The position numbers and the translations under genes were made by a program. DNA of 64,000 nt from Calendula officinalis. Lineage: Eukaryota > Streptophyta > Magnoliopsida > Asterales > Asteraceae. Below are positions 33,596 through 52,700 of this stretch, in pieces (within the stretch, counting starts at the first letter, position 1; each line of letters begins with the position of its first letter). The stretch spans positions 36,096,047 through 36,160,046 of the forward strand of contig OY970835.1 of the NCBI GenBank assembly GCA_963853835.1, read 5' to 3'. Below the pieces are notes generated by a model. It was not told the DNA's origin and ran no database searches. It was given only the letters and a program-made list of their open reading frames with translations.

Positions 33596-35704
33596 TTGAT
33601 CATCATGTTTACGGTTTTTATCAATTATAAAAAAGACAAAAGACACGATGATATATATTGAATTTTCAATTCATTAGGATTATTATGTTTGTTGTCAATA
33701 TATATTGAATGTGTAGTTACGGTTTTTTTAATATACGATTAACTATTTGTTTTATTTTAAAGGTTTGAACATAATAACTGTAAAGGCCCATATTATGACA
33801 TTAAAAGCCCAAGTCTTCAAACCTCACGTACATTAAAGTCCATTTCAGAAAAATATTGGATTTAATTCAAACACTGCACCTTTATCTTATGAAGAAGCCC
33901 TAACATCAGTCACAAAATCAATGGCAGCCGTTTCTCATCCTCACTCATGAATTAATTCAATCGCTCAACGCTTAAAATCATCGCTCAAAATCAGTTCGTA
34001 TATATGCTGTTAATTCCATCCCCATTGCATAGTTTAATGTCCCACTTACGGAAACAACTCAAGATCCTCCGTAAATCAATGGCGAAATTCAAGCAACTGG
34101 ATTATTATTCTAGCATTGCAAGATCAGTTACAAAATCATTTGCTGTCATCACCATAAACCCCTTTCAATACGTTTTTATTCATACGTTACCCTACTATTA
34201 ACATCCAAATGAACATCCAATCCAAACTCTATATATACAGAATATGTATGGCACAACAACGACTCACATTTGAATCAAGGGTGTAATTGCAAGCATATTT
34301 TCTCCAAGTTAGTATTTTATTACCCACCTGTGATTCTATTTTTTTATATAACATTATAATAACAGTTCAATTTTCGCTACATATCATGTTCTTAAATCCA
34401 GATTAGCCATGTTATTCCATCAGGTTTTGATTTTTCATTTTACAGAGTCATATAACATGGAAAGCAAGGTCAACTTTATCACAGAACTAACTCAGATGAA
34501 AGACAACTGGTGTATCAAAATAAGAATCATATGGTTATGGAAACTTACCTCCTTTAAGAACCCGGAGGAGACATGGAAGATCGAAATGGTCCTTCAAGAC
34601 GAGAAGGTAACATCCAATTTATTGAAAAATGTTGTGCTTCGTAAGCATGTTTGATCATCATGTTTACGGTTTTTATCAATTATAAAAAAGACAAAAGACA
34701 CGATGATATATATTGAATTTTCAATTCATTAGGATTATTATGTTTGTTGTCAATATATATTGAATGTGTAGTTACGGTTTTTTTAATATACGATTAACTA
34801 TTTGTTTTATTTTAAAGGTTTGAACATAATAACTGTAAAGGCCCATATTATGACATTAAAAGCCCAAGTCTTCAAACCTCACGTACATTAAAGTCCATTT
34901 CAGAAAAATATTGGATTTAATTCAAACACTGCACCTTTATCTTATGAAGAAGCCCTAACATCAGTCACAAAATCAATGGCAGCCGTTTCTCATCCTCACT
35001 CATGAATTAATTCAATCGCTCAACGCTTAAAATCATCGCTCAAAATCAGTTCGTATATATGCTGTTAATTCCATCCCCATTGCATAGTTTAATGTCCCAC
35101 TTACGGAAACAACTCAAGATCCTCCGTAAATCAATGGCGAAATTCAAGCAACTGGATTATTATTCTAGCATTGCAAGATCAGTTACAAAATCATTTGCTG
35201 TCATCACCATAAACCCCTTTCAATACGTTTTTATTCATACGTTACCCTACTATTAACATCCAAATGAACATCCAATCCAAACTCTATATATACAGAATAT
35301 GTATGGCACAACAACGACTCACATTTGAATCAAGGGTGTAATTGCAAGCATATTTTCTCCAAGTTAGTATTTTATTACCCACCTGTGATTCTATTTTTTT
35401 ATATAACATTATAATAACAGTTCAATTTTCGCTACATATCATGTTCTTAAATCCAGATTAGCCATGTTATTCCATCAGGTTTTGATTTTTCATTTTACAG
35501 AGTCATATAACATGGAAAGCAAGGTCAACTTTATCACAGAACTAACTCAGATGAAAGACAACTGGTGTATCAAAATAAGAATCATACGGTTATGGAAACT
35601 TACCTCCTTTAAGAACCCGGAGGAGACATGGAAGATCGAAATGGTCCTTCAAGACGAGAAGGTAACATCCAATTTATTGAAAAATGTTGTGCTTCGTAAG
35701 CATT
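33596..35704 (+). repeat. 1055-bp tandem duplication of promoter and first exon of the Helitron RPA gene
   Basis: 33596-34650 and 34651-35704 are nearly identical. I noticed one substitution, TATGG at 34528-34532 versus TACGG at 35583-35587. Each copy contains a TATA box, leader, ATG and 50-codon exon. Only the second copy continues into the rest of the gene. Confidence 0.95.
35284..35293 (+). promoter_or_regulatory. TATA box of RPA-like gene (second copy; first copy at 34229-34238)
   Basis: CTATATATAC precedes the start codon by about 220 bp, with a leader intron ending TTTTACAG at 35500. An identical unit in the first duplicate would give transcripts initiating 1055 bp further upstream. 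Confidence 0.5.
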
Positions 35705-38041
35705 TTCAATGTTTATTGTTAACAAAATAATCTACAAACTCTGTAGGAGAACAAGATAACGGCTACAGTCAAACAAAGCTTATGTTCAAAATTTCATTGT
35801 TTACTTGAGGAGGGAAAATCCTTTTACATAGAGAATTTTGGGGTCGCTGAATCGTATGGACCTCCATTATTGGTTGATAACAAAAACAAAATAAACTTTT
35901 TGACAACTACTATTGTCAAACCCTGTGATGCATATAGTGGCCCGGTTAATGGGTTTCGTTTCAAAACTTTTGAAGCATTAATTCACGATGATCAACCGTC
36001 TCCAGTTTCTTACGGTAACAATATTGACATTCATACACCCATTTTTTATTCTTATTGAGATTTATTAGTTTCGATACACCCTGTAAAATTCTTATTTCTT
36101 TTGGACCACACAGATCTTATTGGAAAGGTGTCAAAATGTGGAAAATTGGATCATTGTTTTGTTGATGGTAACAAGCGTAATTTGGTGCGAATAGTGTTGG
36201 CAGACTTAACGTAAGTCGTTATACCGTATTATTTTAACCATTAGTAACTGTGTATTTAATTTTTTAACATTACTCAATATATATGTGTTGCGGTACAGGG
36301 GGAGAAAGTTGGAAAATATAACCTTGTGGAGTGAGTATGCCGACCAGTTGCACGAATTTAGAAGTAATGCTCACAATGAAGGTCCTGTAGTCATCATATT
36401 GCAGTTTATGAAGCATAAAATCTACAAAGGTGATTTACACATACACATCCTAAATCCATTTAAAACAAAAACAATTAAATTTATATGGTGCGTACACCAA
36501 ATTATGCCACATATAATTTTGTTTGGTCTTTATTTAACCAGGAAACCCTACAATTTCAACCATGTTTGGGGCTACAAAGCTTTTTATTAGTGAAGACATA
36601 CCGGACATCAAAGTTTTCAAACAAAAGTATGACTCTCTATTAGTCAACAAACAAATTATATTTTGGTAAATTATGCTGTCTAATGTCACTAACTTTTACA
36701 ACATGTGATACATAGGTTGTTGGGGGATGGCTGTTGTTCCAAAGACGATCATCGTGTTACGGACTTAAAAACCTTCTCGAGTTATTCAATCGAGGATGAG
36801 TTTTTAAAAAATTTGCAAAAAGTAACACTCAACGACATACGGGATATCAGACAAGTATGTTTATTGTAACACGCATTTTCATTTAAATTCTCTACACTTA
36901 TTGTCATAACACCTCTATTTAACGTTGCGATTGATATAATATAATGCAGCCTATGTCGTGTGTGGTTGTTGCCACGATAAAAAATGTTGAGGAGGAACCA
37001 AAATGGTATTATACAGCATGTGTTCGGTGCAACTGGTCTGCAACTAAAGAATTAGTTTGTGACAGGGATGAATTTGGTGTTATCATCAAAAAAAGGACTG
37101 GGTACTCGTGTTCCAATAAAAATTGTGGTCAAGCCACTGATGTTGAGTATAAGTAAGCATGCTAATATATTTTGCCTACAGTTTTTCATTTACGGTTTAC
37201 TATATTTTTTTATAATCTTATTTTCAAAAAACGTGTAGGTATAAGATACCAATAAGAGTTATTGACTCGACGGGCTCAGTGTGTTTGACACTATTTGACA
37301 AAGATGCACAGGCAATGATAGACAGATCTGCGGGGGAACTTTTGATGGATTTAAGGAAGGTATCATGCCAATCCTAACTTTAATCCATATCACATATTTT
37401 ATAGGATATATATACAACCTATACTTATATACTGTTGCAATCTTTTAACCATTTTTTGTTGTTTCCCAGCTTGGCGATGAGACCCAGTTGCCTCTGGAAT
37501 TTAGTAAACTTTTAGAGACCACATTTGCATTTAAGGTTGATGTCAAGGAGTATAAAAAGGACAAATTCTCCTATACTGTTTCCAAATTAACAAATGATAA
37601 ACATATCATGTCTGAGTTAGCTAAAAAAGAATTGGATGATAATGTAAGTAATGTTAACAATTATAACTATACAAATGAATTTTGGGTCGTTCAAAAATGT
37701 CATCATCATTATTATTTTATTTTTCGTAGGATATACAGGCAAGTTCTCTTGGAAATACATCAGAGTTTAATTCAACACCATCTTCCTACATGACACCACC
37801 TTCATGTTCCAAACATCCCATTGTAACCTTCTTTAACAATAGTTTGTTCACAAAGTTTTTCTGTTTTTTTATAAATGTAAATGTACTTATAAACCCAAGT
37901 TTTGGATTTTATCAGGAAATAGGTTCAGTAACCGGGGATAATACTACCGGGAAAATTGTTATTGATGTTGATGACGAGCCGTATTTATGTTCATCTTCAA
38001 CCAAATTGCTTACCCCCAAGAAAGAAAATGAAGATATGTGA
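35512..38041 (+). CDS. Helitron RPA70-like single-stranded DNA-binding protein
   Basis: Eleven exons: 35512-35661, 35747-36014, 36114-36210, 36299-36429, 36542-36626, 36716-36854, 36950-37152, 37239-37359, 37470-37643, 37730-37822, 37916-38041. They total 1587 nt, 528 residues, no internal stop, all with GT-AG borders. The N-terminal OB fold reads IKIRIIRLWKLTSF and KIEMVLQDEK, as in plant RPA1. The middle OB fold reads RKLENITLWSEYADQL. The third has a C4 zinc motif, CVRCNWSATKELVC then CSNKNC (about residues 313-345), as in RPA70 DBD-C. The C-terminal tail is acidic and Ser/Thr-rich. RPA homologues in plant Helitrons probably coat displaced single strands. In the first duplicated exon (34457-34606) a Trp replaces the Arg of RIIRLW. 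Confidence 0.88.
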
Positions 38042-38817
38042 CTGAAATTCAGCTCCTACAACATCAGCCGGCATTCATTTGACATTTTCGTACTCTTTAT
38101 CTTTTTTGAACAATTCTGAAATAAGTTGCTATTGTTTGTTTGGTTATTTTGACTTGCTTGTGGTTTTATTTGGTTTGATTTTCGTTTTTATAATTAATGG
38201 TATCTTCTTGGTTGATATTTTGCTTCAAACATCTTTTGGTATGTTGAATAATTCATATTTTCATAATAACATGTCTTTTTTTAATGTTTAAATGCATAAA
38301 TTACCATCATTGATAACTTATAAGTTAACATCTCCAAATTATTATGAAATTAATTACAACATGTTCATAATTGTGTAACCCATTATATTTTAAATGCACT
38401 TCTTTATCAATTTATTCAGTCAAATCAATAAATTTTACATTTTTTTAATAATACGGTTTTACAAATTATAAACATTTCATAATTTATTTCACAAACTTCT
38501 TCCCGAATTACTTTTTACTAAGGCTAAAATCTATTTCATTACCTTGAATTAAGTTTGTTATGTTCTTTTCCAACCACACCCCTTAAAGGGGTTTGCCAAA
38601 GTGAAGTTAACAAAATGGGTGCCTAAATTGACGACTCATTAACATCTGTAAATATACTATATTGATGACACATTAATGGAATAACACAAGTGTAACTACT
38701 ATTAACATCTAACTTAAAATATGAATGCATTTTTTATAACCGTCCACGTATTAAAATCTATTAATTTTGCCTTAATAAGGTATAATTTTCACATTTATAT
38801 GAAGCTCTTCAATACAT

Positions 38818-38826
38818 TATATAAAC
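38818..38826 (+). promoter_or_regulatory. TATA box of Helitron Rep/helicase gene
   Basis: TATATAAAC lies about 600 bp before the ATG at 39415. The leader appears to contain an intron starting at a CCAG|GTAATG donor near 38955. Confidence 0.45.
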
Positions 38827-39414
38827 ATCCTTAGTCCACTTCTTAGCCACCCATTCACACAATACTCTAAAAATTGTTTACACCGGCTCATATAGAAAGT
38901 TTTACAAGAATTCACATTGTCCTTACGTAAAGAAGTGCACCTTTGGGTTTCCAGGTAATGTTTTACACTATCATTACTCACAAGAAACTATGCACCTACT
39001 TTAATGATATTCCATTTACAAATCTCACTCTCACGCAATGGGGATGGAAATTTTTAATACTTTATTCAATAATACTTTTTGTTATGTTATAAAGCTAAAT
39101 TATATCATTACTTCATGTATTATAATACTTTTTAATCATTTCGGTGCTTACTTGACGTATTTAGGATCGACTATTCGGTGATCACATATTCAAAGAACGC
39201 CACTTAAGTTATCTTCAAAAGTCGTCACCACCTCTTCATTTTTTATAATACGTGAATTTCATATCATCACATAAGAAATGAAATATAATAAGTTATTTAT
39301 ATATTCAGTTTGTTATTATGTCTAACTAAAAAAACTCTTTCATATTAGAAAATACGGAAAACTAATTGGACTCTTTTACCATCTAAATTTGCAGCGAATA
39401 AGGTTTCATAAATC

Positions 39415-45751
<6,337 letters not shown>

Positions 45752-45992
45752 ATAAATAGTTACAATGTATGTACTTTATTATAATTTGAGTTCCCGATAT
45801 AAGTACATTTTTATACAAGTTTTGAAAACAATTGCAGATTATAGTGGATTTTTTATCGGCTTCAACGCCCATGATTTTTTCCAAATTTACGTTTCCACGG
45901 AACTCACCATGTATTTTTATTTTAAATGCTTTATATATATTTCGTTGTGTGTTCGATTACATATGAAAATATTATGAACATTTTAAAAGCCG

Positions 45993-46021
45993 CCCGTGAT
46001 TCATCACGGGTTATAGGCTAG
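45993..46021 (+). other. Helitron 3' terminal hairpin and CTAG end
   Basis: A stem of CCCGTGA and TCACGGG around a TTCA loop, then TTATAGG and CTAG. This is the standard rolling-circle termination signal, 8-12 bases from the end. Confidence 0.9.
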
Positions 46022-47600
46022 TTATACGTAAACACACATAGTTATAGAAATATATTGATATAATATTATGCATTTATCTCTAGTATAACATATAGTTTTA
46101 TAATAATTAATATATTAGCTTATTTATACGAACTCTTTGTCTGAAGTTCAGACTTGAACTCATTTTATAAACTAGCTTTTAAGTTAAGCTTAAACGCTAC
46201 TCGTGCTCGTTTAACAATTAACTCCGATAAATAATTAACAATTCAAATATTCGAGTAAATTGCAGAAGACCCCGTGAATATGTGGAATTATGTAATTGTA
46301 GTTGAAAAGTCAAATATGTTGTGACGACGTTGTTGATTGGGTTTTTTTTTTTTTACAAAATCAAAATTGGAAATACAGCTAACGCATGGCGAAATTGACT
46401 ATTATTCGTCGTATTTTCTATTATTCGTTACTTTTTATTTAAATTTTTGTATGGATCCCATTTTGCATATTTAGTCCTCCAATTTCTAAATAATAGATTT
46501 TAGATCTTCATTTTAGTCATCTTCTCACTTTTACACCTAGAACCATTAACACGGTATACACATATCAATTTAGCACAGCATTTATTAATTTGTAAAGTGA
46601 TTCTAAAAAACAAACCTAGTAAAATCTAAAAAGAATTTTAGAAAAAGAATCAACTTTTAAATCTTCTCAAAAGAAACTGTGCGACTTATATCACTCCATA
46701 TAAAATTTGACAAGGATTATCGGGTTGAAAAAAAATGATTTAGTTGATATATTACTAACTAAATACAGATAAGAATTTTGTTTTCTACATAACTATATGT
46801 CACTCTATTCTTTTTTAAGAAACTTTTACCTATTTCAGATAGTAATCACTTCATTTTATAGAGAATTTTTATTTTTATTTTCACGTAATACAATGTTTAG
46901 AGTACAAGGATTTTATATTCATTTCAATAATTGAAGGATTAAAATATTCTTAAAAATGTTGAAGTATATGAATAGAGATAAATGCATTATGTAATTTTAT
47001 GATTTGCATATTTAAATAATATATCAAGCTCTAACAACAAAATCAGATCGAATGTGAATCTGAATATCTGAATCTATAATCTTGATATATTCAAATAACA
47101 GGTGAAAGATTAAACTGGAATTATAATTTTAGTGTGAGCATTTTTCATATCTTATCATTGTAGCTAGGGATGAGATATAAATCCGAACTCATATCTATAC
47201 TGAATCAGAATCGAAACTAGTTGGAACTGGAATACTAAAATTAAACCGCTTTGAGTATTGGGTTCTAACTTTTTGTGAAATTGGAAACTAGATCTTTCGG
47301 GCCCGAGTACATTGATAAAGACCAAATCGGTTTTAAGACTTAGAACCAAAATTAATTAACTATGTACTTAAAATTTGTTTCGATTAAATACTATTAATAG
47401 TGTTTGGTTTATGTTAATTACACAATTATTATAATATTATATGGATAAATTAAATTAATGAACATCTTTACTTAATATATGTTGACAAAGTATAATATTT
47501 TATTGCATAATGTATAATATACGTACGACAAGAAAATTATTGATACATAGGAAAAGTGTTACTCAAAGTCAAAAAAGCGTCACTGAAATTAAAGAATGTC
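46022..47600. other. AT-rich spacer after the Helitron
   Basis: The first about 200 bases are the right half of the GAGCTCGA-type element split by the Helitron. The remainder shows no gene. Confidence 0.5.
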
Positions 47601-47817
47601 AGGTGATGTTTGGTAAGCCTCTTAATGATACAGATAAGAGGACAGCCTTTTAATCAGACAGATTCGAAGTGTTTGGCAAGACCTCTTAATTAGCATCTGA
47701 ATCAGAAATTGAACATGTTCTGCCTCTTAATCAGACAGATGTAAAGGTAAGTCTGAATCATTCAGACCTCTGCATCATTCAGATTTTAATCATTCACATG
47801 CTACCAAACAGCACCTA
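47601..47817. mobile_element. MITE in the promoter region of the F-box gene
   Basis: Near-perfect inverted repeats AGGTGATGTTTGGTA (47601-47615) and TACCAAACAGCACCT (47803-47817). The interior is rich in TCTGAATCATTCAGA-like words. Superfamily unclear (hAT-like terminal motif); no clean target duplication seen. Its right end lies about 95 bp from the TATA box. Confidence 0.6.
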
Positions 47818-47910
47818 AGAGAATAAAAACCCATAATTCAGAAAAGGGAGGTAAAGTGTAATACATGAAAAGTGAAGGGTGTTTGTTGCCATAATTCATT
47901 TTACAAAAGC

Positions 47911-47920
47911 ATATATACCC
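47911..47920 (+). promoter_or_regulatory. TATA box of full-length F-box gene
   Basis: ATATATACCC lies 60-69 bp before the ATG at 47980. It makes the upstream in-frame ATG at 47872 unlikely to be used. Confidence 0.55.
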
Positions 47921-47979
47921 ATCCTCTCTTTTACGCAATTTCCAAAAGATATATTCCGGCTTCCGCCACTCTTGAAATC

Positions 47980-48936
47980 ATGGCGATCGCAGATATCCAT
48001 GAAGATATATTCCGAACACACATCTTGACCAGACTCGACGGTCAAACACTCGCCGCCGCCGCCTGTGCGTCGTCCCACCTCCAATCCCTTTGCTCCGATC
48101 AACAACTATGGTCCGATATCTGCTCTGCGAACTGGCCTTCCATCGACGACCCTCTAGTCACCCATGCCATCGCAAACTTCACCTCCGGCCACCGTTCATT
48201 CTTCTCCGACTCCTTCCCATCTCCCACTCACCGCCTCACAACCACGGAATCCTTACCTCCGACCAGCCAAATCATCTCCTCCGTTGATCTCAGATACCAC
48301 GACCAACTCGTTTTCTCTAAAGTTGAATCCACCAACACCACACCCACCAACTGGTTTCAGTCATCGCCGTTCCGTATTGACCTTCTGGAACCCAAAGAAC
48401 TCGTCCCATCGGCGGTGAAATTTTCCGGCGATGATCAGGTAATGCAGTCAAATCTCGAAAAACACATGAGATTGAGTTGGATCATAATAGACCCAACCCA
48501 GAACCGAGCGGTTAATCTATCAAGTATAAAACCAGTTTTTGTACAACGAAACTGGTTGACCGACGAAATAGAGTTGACTTTCGCCGTCGTAATCGACGGC
48601 GATAACGGTTACGTGAATTGCAATATAGAGGTCACGTGCGGTGTGAATGGAGTCAGTGGGGAGTTATATGTGAGTGGGGTGAGTTTAACCGTACAAGACA
48701 TGGATGGCAAGTGTTTGAGTGGGAAGGGCAGTATGGTAATTTTACAAGGGCTTACGGTGGCGCCACGGCGGAGTAAGAGGCATAGCGGCGGAGGAGAAGG
48801 GCAAAAAGAAAGGTATGTTGACTTTATTAAAAGGAGGAGAGAGAGAAAAGAGATGATGGAGAGACGGCTTGACATGGCCTGTGTTGCTAGCGGGGTGGCT
48901 TTTTTGGTGGCATTTTGGTCATTTGCTCTCTATTAA
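47980..48936 (+). CDS. F-box protein, At2g27310/At2g36090-like
   Basis: Single exon, 318 residues starting MAIADIHEDIFRTHIL. The start at 47980 is chosen because it matches the truncated paralogue and lies after the TATA box. The F-box is at residues 5-50 (LTRLDGQTLAAAACASSHLQ, then LWSDICSANWPS), the Skp1-binding surface of SCF ligases. The middle region (residues about 60-260) is the conserved part of this plant family. It includes TNWFQSSPFRIDLLEPKEL and RNWLTDEIELTFAVV. After a basic stretch (APRRSKRHSGG, FIKRRRERKEMMERR), the last about 20 residues (ACVASGVAFLVAFWSFALY) form one hydrophobic segment, so the protein may be tail-anchored in a membrane. Substrate unknown. Confidence 0.85.
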   Translation: MAIADIHEDIFRTHILTRLDGQTLAAAACASSHLQSLCSDQQLWSDICSANWPSIDDPLVTHAIANFTSGHRSFFSDSFPSPTHRLTTTESLPPTSQIISSVDLRYHDQLVFSKVESTNTTPTNWFQSSPFRIDLLEPKELVPSAVKFSGDDQVMQSNLEKHMRLSWIIIDPTQNRAVNLSSIKPVFVQRNWLTDEIELTFAVVIDGDNGYVNCNIEVTCGVNGVSGELYVSGVSLTVQDMDGKCLSGKGSMVILQGLTVAPRRSKRHSGGGEGQKERYVDFIKRRRERKEMMERRLDMACVASGVAFLVAFWSFALY

Positions 48937-49749
48937 ATCTACTCCAAAAAAACAAAACAAAATAAAAAATTATTGTGTATATAATTCCAACTCGTGTGTC
49001 TAATAAACAAAATTCCCGATAACAAAAAGTGTATGATTGAAAATCGATGATATGCTTGGTCGGGTTAAGGAATATTTTGTATAATTGTATGGTCAAATGT
49101 ATACGTAGTTTATAATAAATATTGGATACATTTTCTTTATCAATTTATTGGATTGTTCCATTATTTTTATCTAGAGTTGTTGATCATTTAAAATTTTCAA
49201 TTCAAGTTGGATTTAATTATTGAAACGACAAACTATTGTATACCAATTCTAGATGTTTGAAATTGTAAATGAAGTAGTTCTATGATCATACGTCAACTAA
49301 TTATAATCGAGTTACAAACGCATTTATAATATGTTTCGCCAAACTATATATTTAAAAGATAAAATTAATTAGTAGCTATTAACAATTTTAATGTCACCTT
49401 CAGAGAAACCGTAACGATCGATTAAACGACTTTTTCCACATCCCTTTTCAGAGATTGTTTGTGAATTTTGATCACTGTGATTTCAAGACTTTCTTTCAAC
49501 AAATTTTATATTTTAATCAAAACTATTAGATCCACTAATAATTGCAAAATAAGAATGAGAAGTTTATTATGTATCAGAGGGAGTATAATTTAATTTGCAA
49601 ATACACACTAAACCAAGTCCAAACACTGGCTCCAATATTATATTATTTACTTATATATTAGACAATAACTTAATTCAATAGACAAGCAAACAATATTTTA
49701 CATCGTGTGAAGAAACATACATTTCACATAGAAATATGATAGTCACAAA
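48937..49749. other. Intergenic spacer between F-box and callose synthase genes
   Basis: Convergent genes share this AT-rich spacer, which must hold both 3' UTRs. No other feature recognised. Confidence 0.5.
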
Positions 49750-52700
49750 CTACTCTTTACTGTTGGAGGATTTATCTTTCTTCTGTCCACCACCAAGAAT
49801 ACGTGAAATTTGCAAACCTCTACTGAAGGCTTGATTGAACAACATTCGTGTTTGGAATTCTGAAACAAATGGAAACCAAGCCAGAAATGCAACCGGTGTG
49901 AACAAAAGTAATCCCATGATTATTTCATAGTATTGTGCTAGGGTTCTTATTGATGACCACATTCCAGATCGTCTCAGAAATGGCCTTAATGCTTGTGCAA
50001 TCTGATAAAAATATAACAAAACACTAATTAACATTTAATCATAGAATTTATTTAATAATAGAGAAGAATGAAAATTACTGACCAAAAGTAGTCCCCAACC
50101 AGTAGGTAGAAATGCAAGAATGCATACTACAATATCCTTGATTGTCATATGAGGTAATGCAATCAAAGTAATAAGAGTAGAAGCAAATGCAACGACTATA
50201 AAACCGTTAATCATTCGAAATAGAAGTTGATAATCAGCACTTAGAGTTTTTCTCCAATGTGCCATTGCCTGAAATCAAATACAATATACCAAATGTTAAA
50301 TTTAAATAAACAACTTATAATTAGTATACCTTAATTAATCAAACACACTAAAGGGCTTATAGAAGGTTGTGGGTTCAATTAGTGGATAAAATGTTGTAGA
50401 TTAACGGATGTGTGTTAACTGTAAAAAAAAATCAAACATGCACACCTTCATTATACCCAAAACTCCAATTATCACAAACCATGAAATTCCATAAACCTGC
50501 AAACCAACCACTAAATATTAAACACTTACAAGGAAACTATTATTTAATAAAGGCCAAAATACATCTTAGTACCCGTTGATTAGGTCTTCTGCTACCCTTG
50601 ACTATTAAAGGTGCAACATTGTACCCTGAACTTGATAAAATGGTCAATTTACTACCATGACTCGCTAATTTGGTCGCGTTTTCATACATGATTTAGTTCT
50701 ATTGATGTAAATTGATCATTTTCTCAAGTTCAGAGTATCATGTTGCATATTTAAGGGTAGCAGAATACTTAGTCATCCAATCATTTTCTCAAGTTCAGAG
50801 TATCATGTTGCATATTTAAGGGTAGCAGAATACTTAGTCATCCAAGTTCAGGTTCTAAAATGCAAGAGATGACGAGGAAAACGATACATACCACGAAACT
50901 TTTGCTTTCGGTTAAGCTAAGATGATACACAAGTCCAAACTGATAAATAAAAAACCGTAACGCCAAAAAAATCTCAGTAATTGTACCCCTTACACCCGAA
51001 GAAATCAAATGTTCTTGTTCTTTATCCCACCACGATTCCCAACTTTTATCAACCGAAACACCAATTCCACCCCGATTACTAATCCATTTACTCCAATCGC
51101 TCCAATCATCCACAATCTTCTGCCATTCAAATCCCGAAGGATTAAACAAAAAAGGAGCAAAAAGCCACGATCCAACCATAAACCACATCGATATCGTAAT
51201 CAATATATACGCAAGCGAACCCCTATACGATTGACCGAAAATCTCATACACAATCAGCAAAATCAAAAGCTCGATTCCTTTAACAAAATGGCTCCGAGAA
51301 TACAATCGATAATTTTCAGCGAATTTGGCGTGAAACACGACAAAACCTCGTCCGGTGGCTCGGTACTGTGCGCCGCCGTGGAGTAAAGTTCTTCCGTAAT
51401 AATGAGTTTTTGTTCCGAGTGAAAAGGTGAAGAATACTGAAGCTAATTGTAATTGCATGAGGACAAAATCGGTAAATGCTCGATTGAAACCTTGTTCGAG
51501 CCCGATTTCCATCATCATTGGGAGTGCCATGAGGAAACCGATTTGAACAAATGATTGTGATGCGAGAGCTACTTGTAACGGTTTGTTGTTTACGACTTGT
51601 CGGTTTGTGCTTAGTTCTCGTTCTAGTCCACTCAGAACGAGGTAAAGACGACCGTAGAGGAATATGTATACGATAAGTACAGTGAGCTGTCATAAAATAG
51701 AGAAAAATATCATTTAGTGACACATAAAAAAAGTCACTAAAAGTGTTTTTACCTACACTCCTATACACATTAAAAAGTGTAATAGATTTTTAACCCTTCA
51801 GTGACAACTTCACCTTAAAAAATTAGTAAAACCTAACCGTGTTTAGTTGTAGAAAAATGTAGTACTTTTTCTAGAAAACAGGATACATGTTCAAATTGTA
51901 GTTCTAGGTGAAAACCCACTTTTCAAGTTTATAACTACATTTCTGAAAATTAGGTTTTATAGTTTTCAACTATGTTCTTTTCATAGACAGAAAATTCAGC
52001 TTGTAACATTTAAACACGATTTCCAAAATTTCAATAGTTTTTAAGAGATAAAAAAACACCTCCCATTTTCTAGTGAGAATTTTTTCTGCACTATGCACAA
52101 CCAAAATTTTCTGACTTGTACCCACACTTTTTAACAAGTGTGGGTAAAAAGTAGAAGTTTTACTACACTTTGAATAAGTGTCACTAAAACACATATAGTG
52201 ACACTTCTGTGCACGTCACTAAATGACAATTTTCTTGTATTATATAGACAGAAAATAAAAAATAAATAAAAAAAGACATGATTTTTGATATCTTACGAGT
52301 GTATTGAAATAGAATCCAACAGTGGTGAAGTAGCAAGAAAGCATGCGGAAGAAATCAAAACGGTGTCCAAGTCTATATATATCACGACTCATTGTTTGTT
52401 CCCCATTTCCATTTGCTATTTTCGCCTCAAATAAAGAGATTTGATTAAGCCCAACATCTCTTCCTTTACCAACTTGTATGTATTCATGATGTGTAACGTT
52501 TCCTCCACGTAATGTAGAATTAAAACCTACAAAAATAGAAAATATATAAATTAAAAAAATAAAAAATAAAAGTTATTTTCATAGGAAAAATACATGCCTG
52601 CAAAGATATCTTCACTCAGGTTAACGATTTTAGAAGCCTTGCTTACACCTCCTCTAGTTAAGTGAAATAGTCTTTCAAATACATCAGGATGCCCATAATG

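Noticed and set aside
34004..34201. 65-codon ORF present twice (also 35059-35256)
   Set aside because: It lies upstream of the RPA TATA box and is duplicated only because the whole 1055-bp block is; no domain or splice link to a gene.
47872..47979. Upstream in-frame ATG extending the F-box protein by 36 residues
   Set aside because: It lies upstream of the TATA box and the extension has no match in the paralogous copy.
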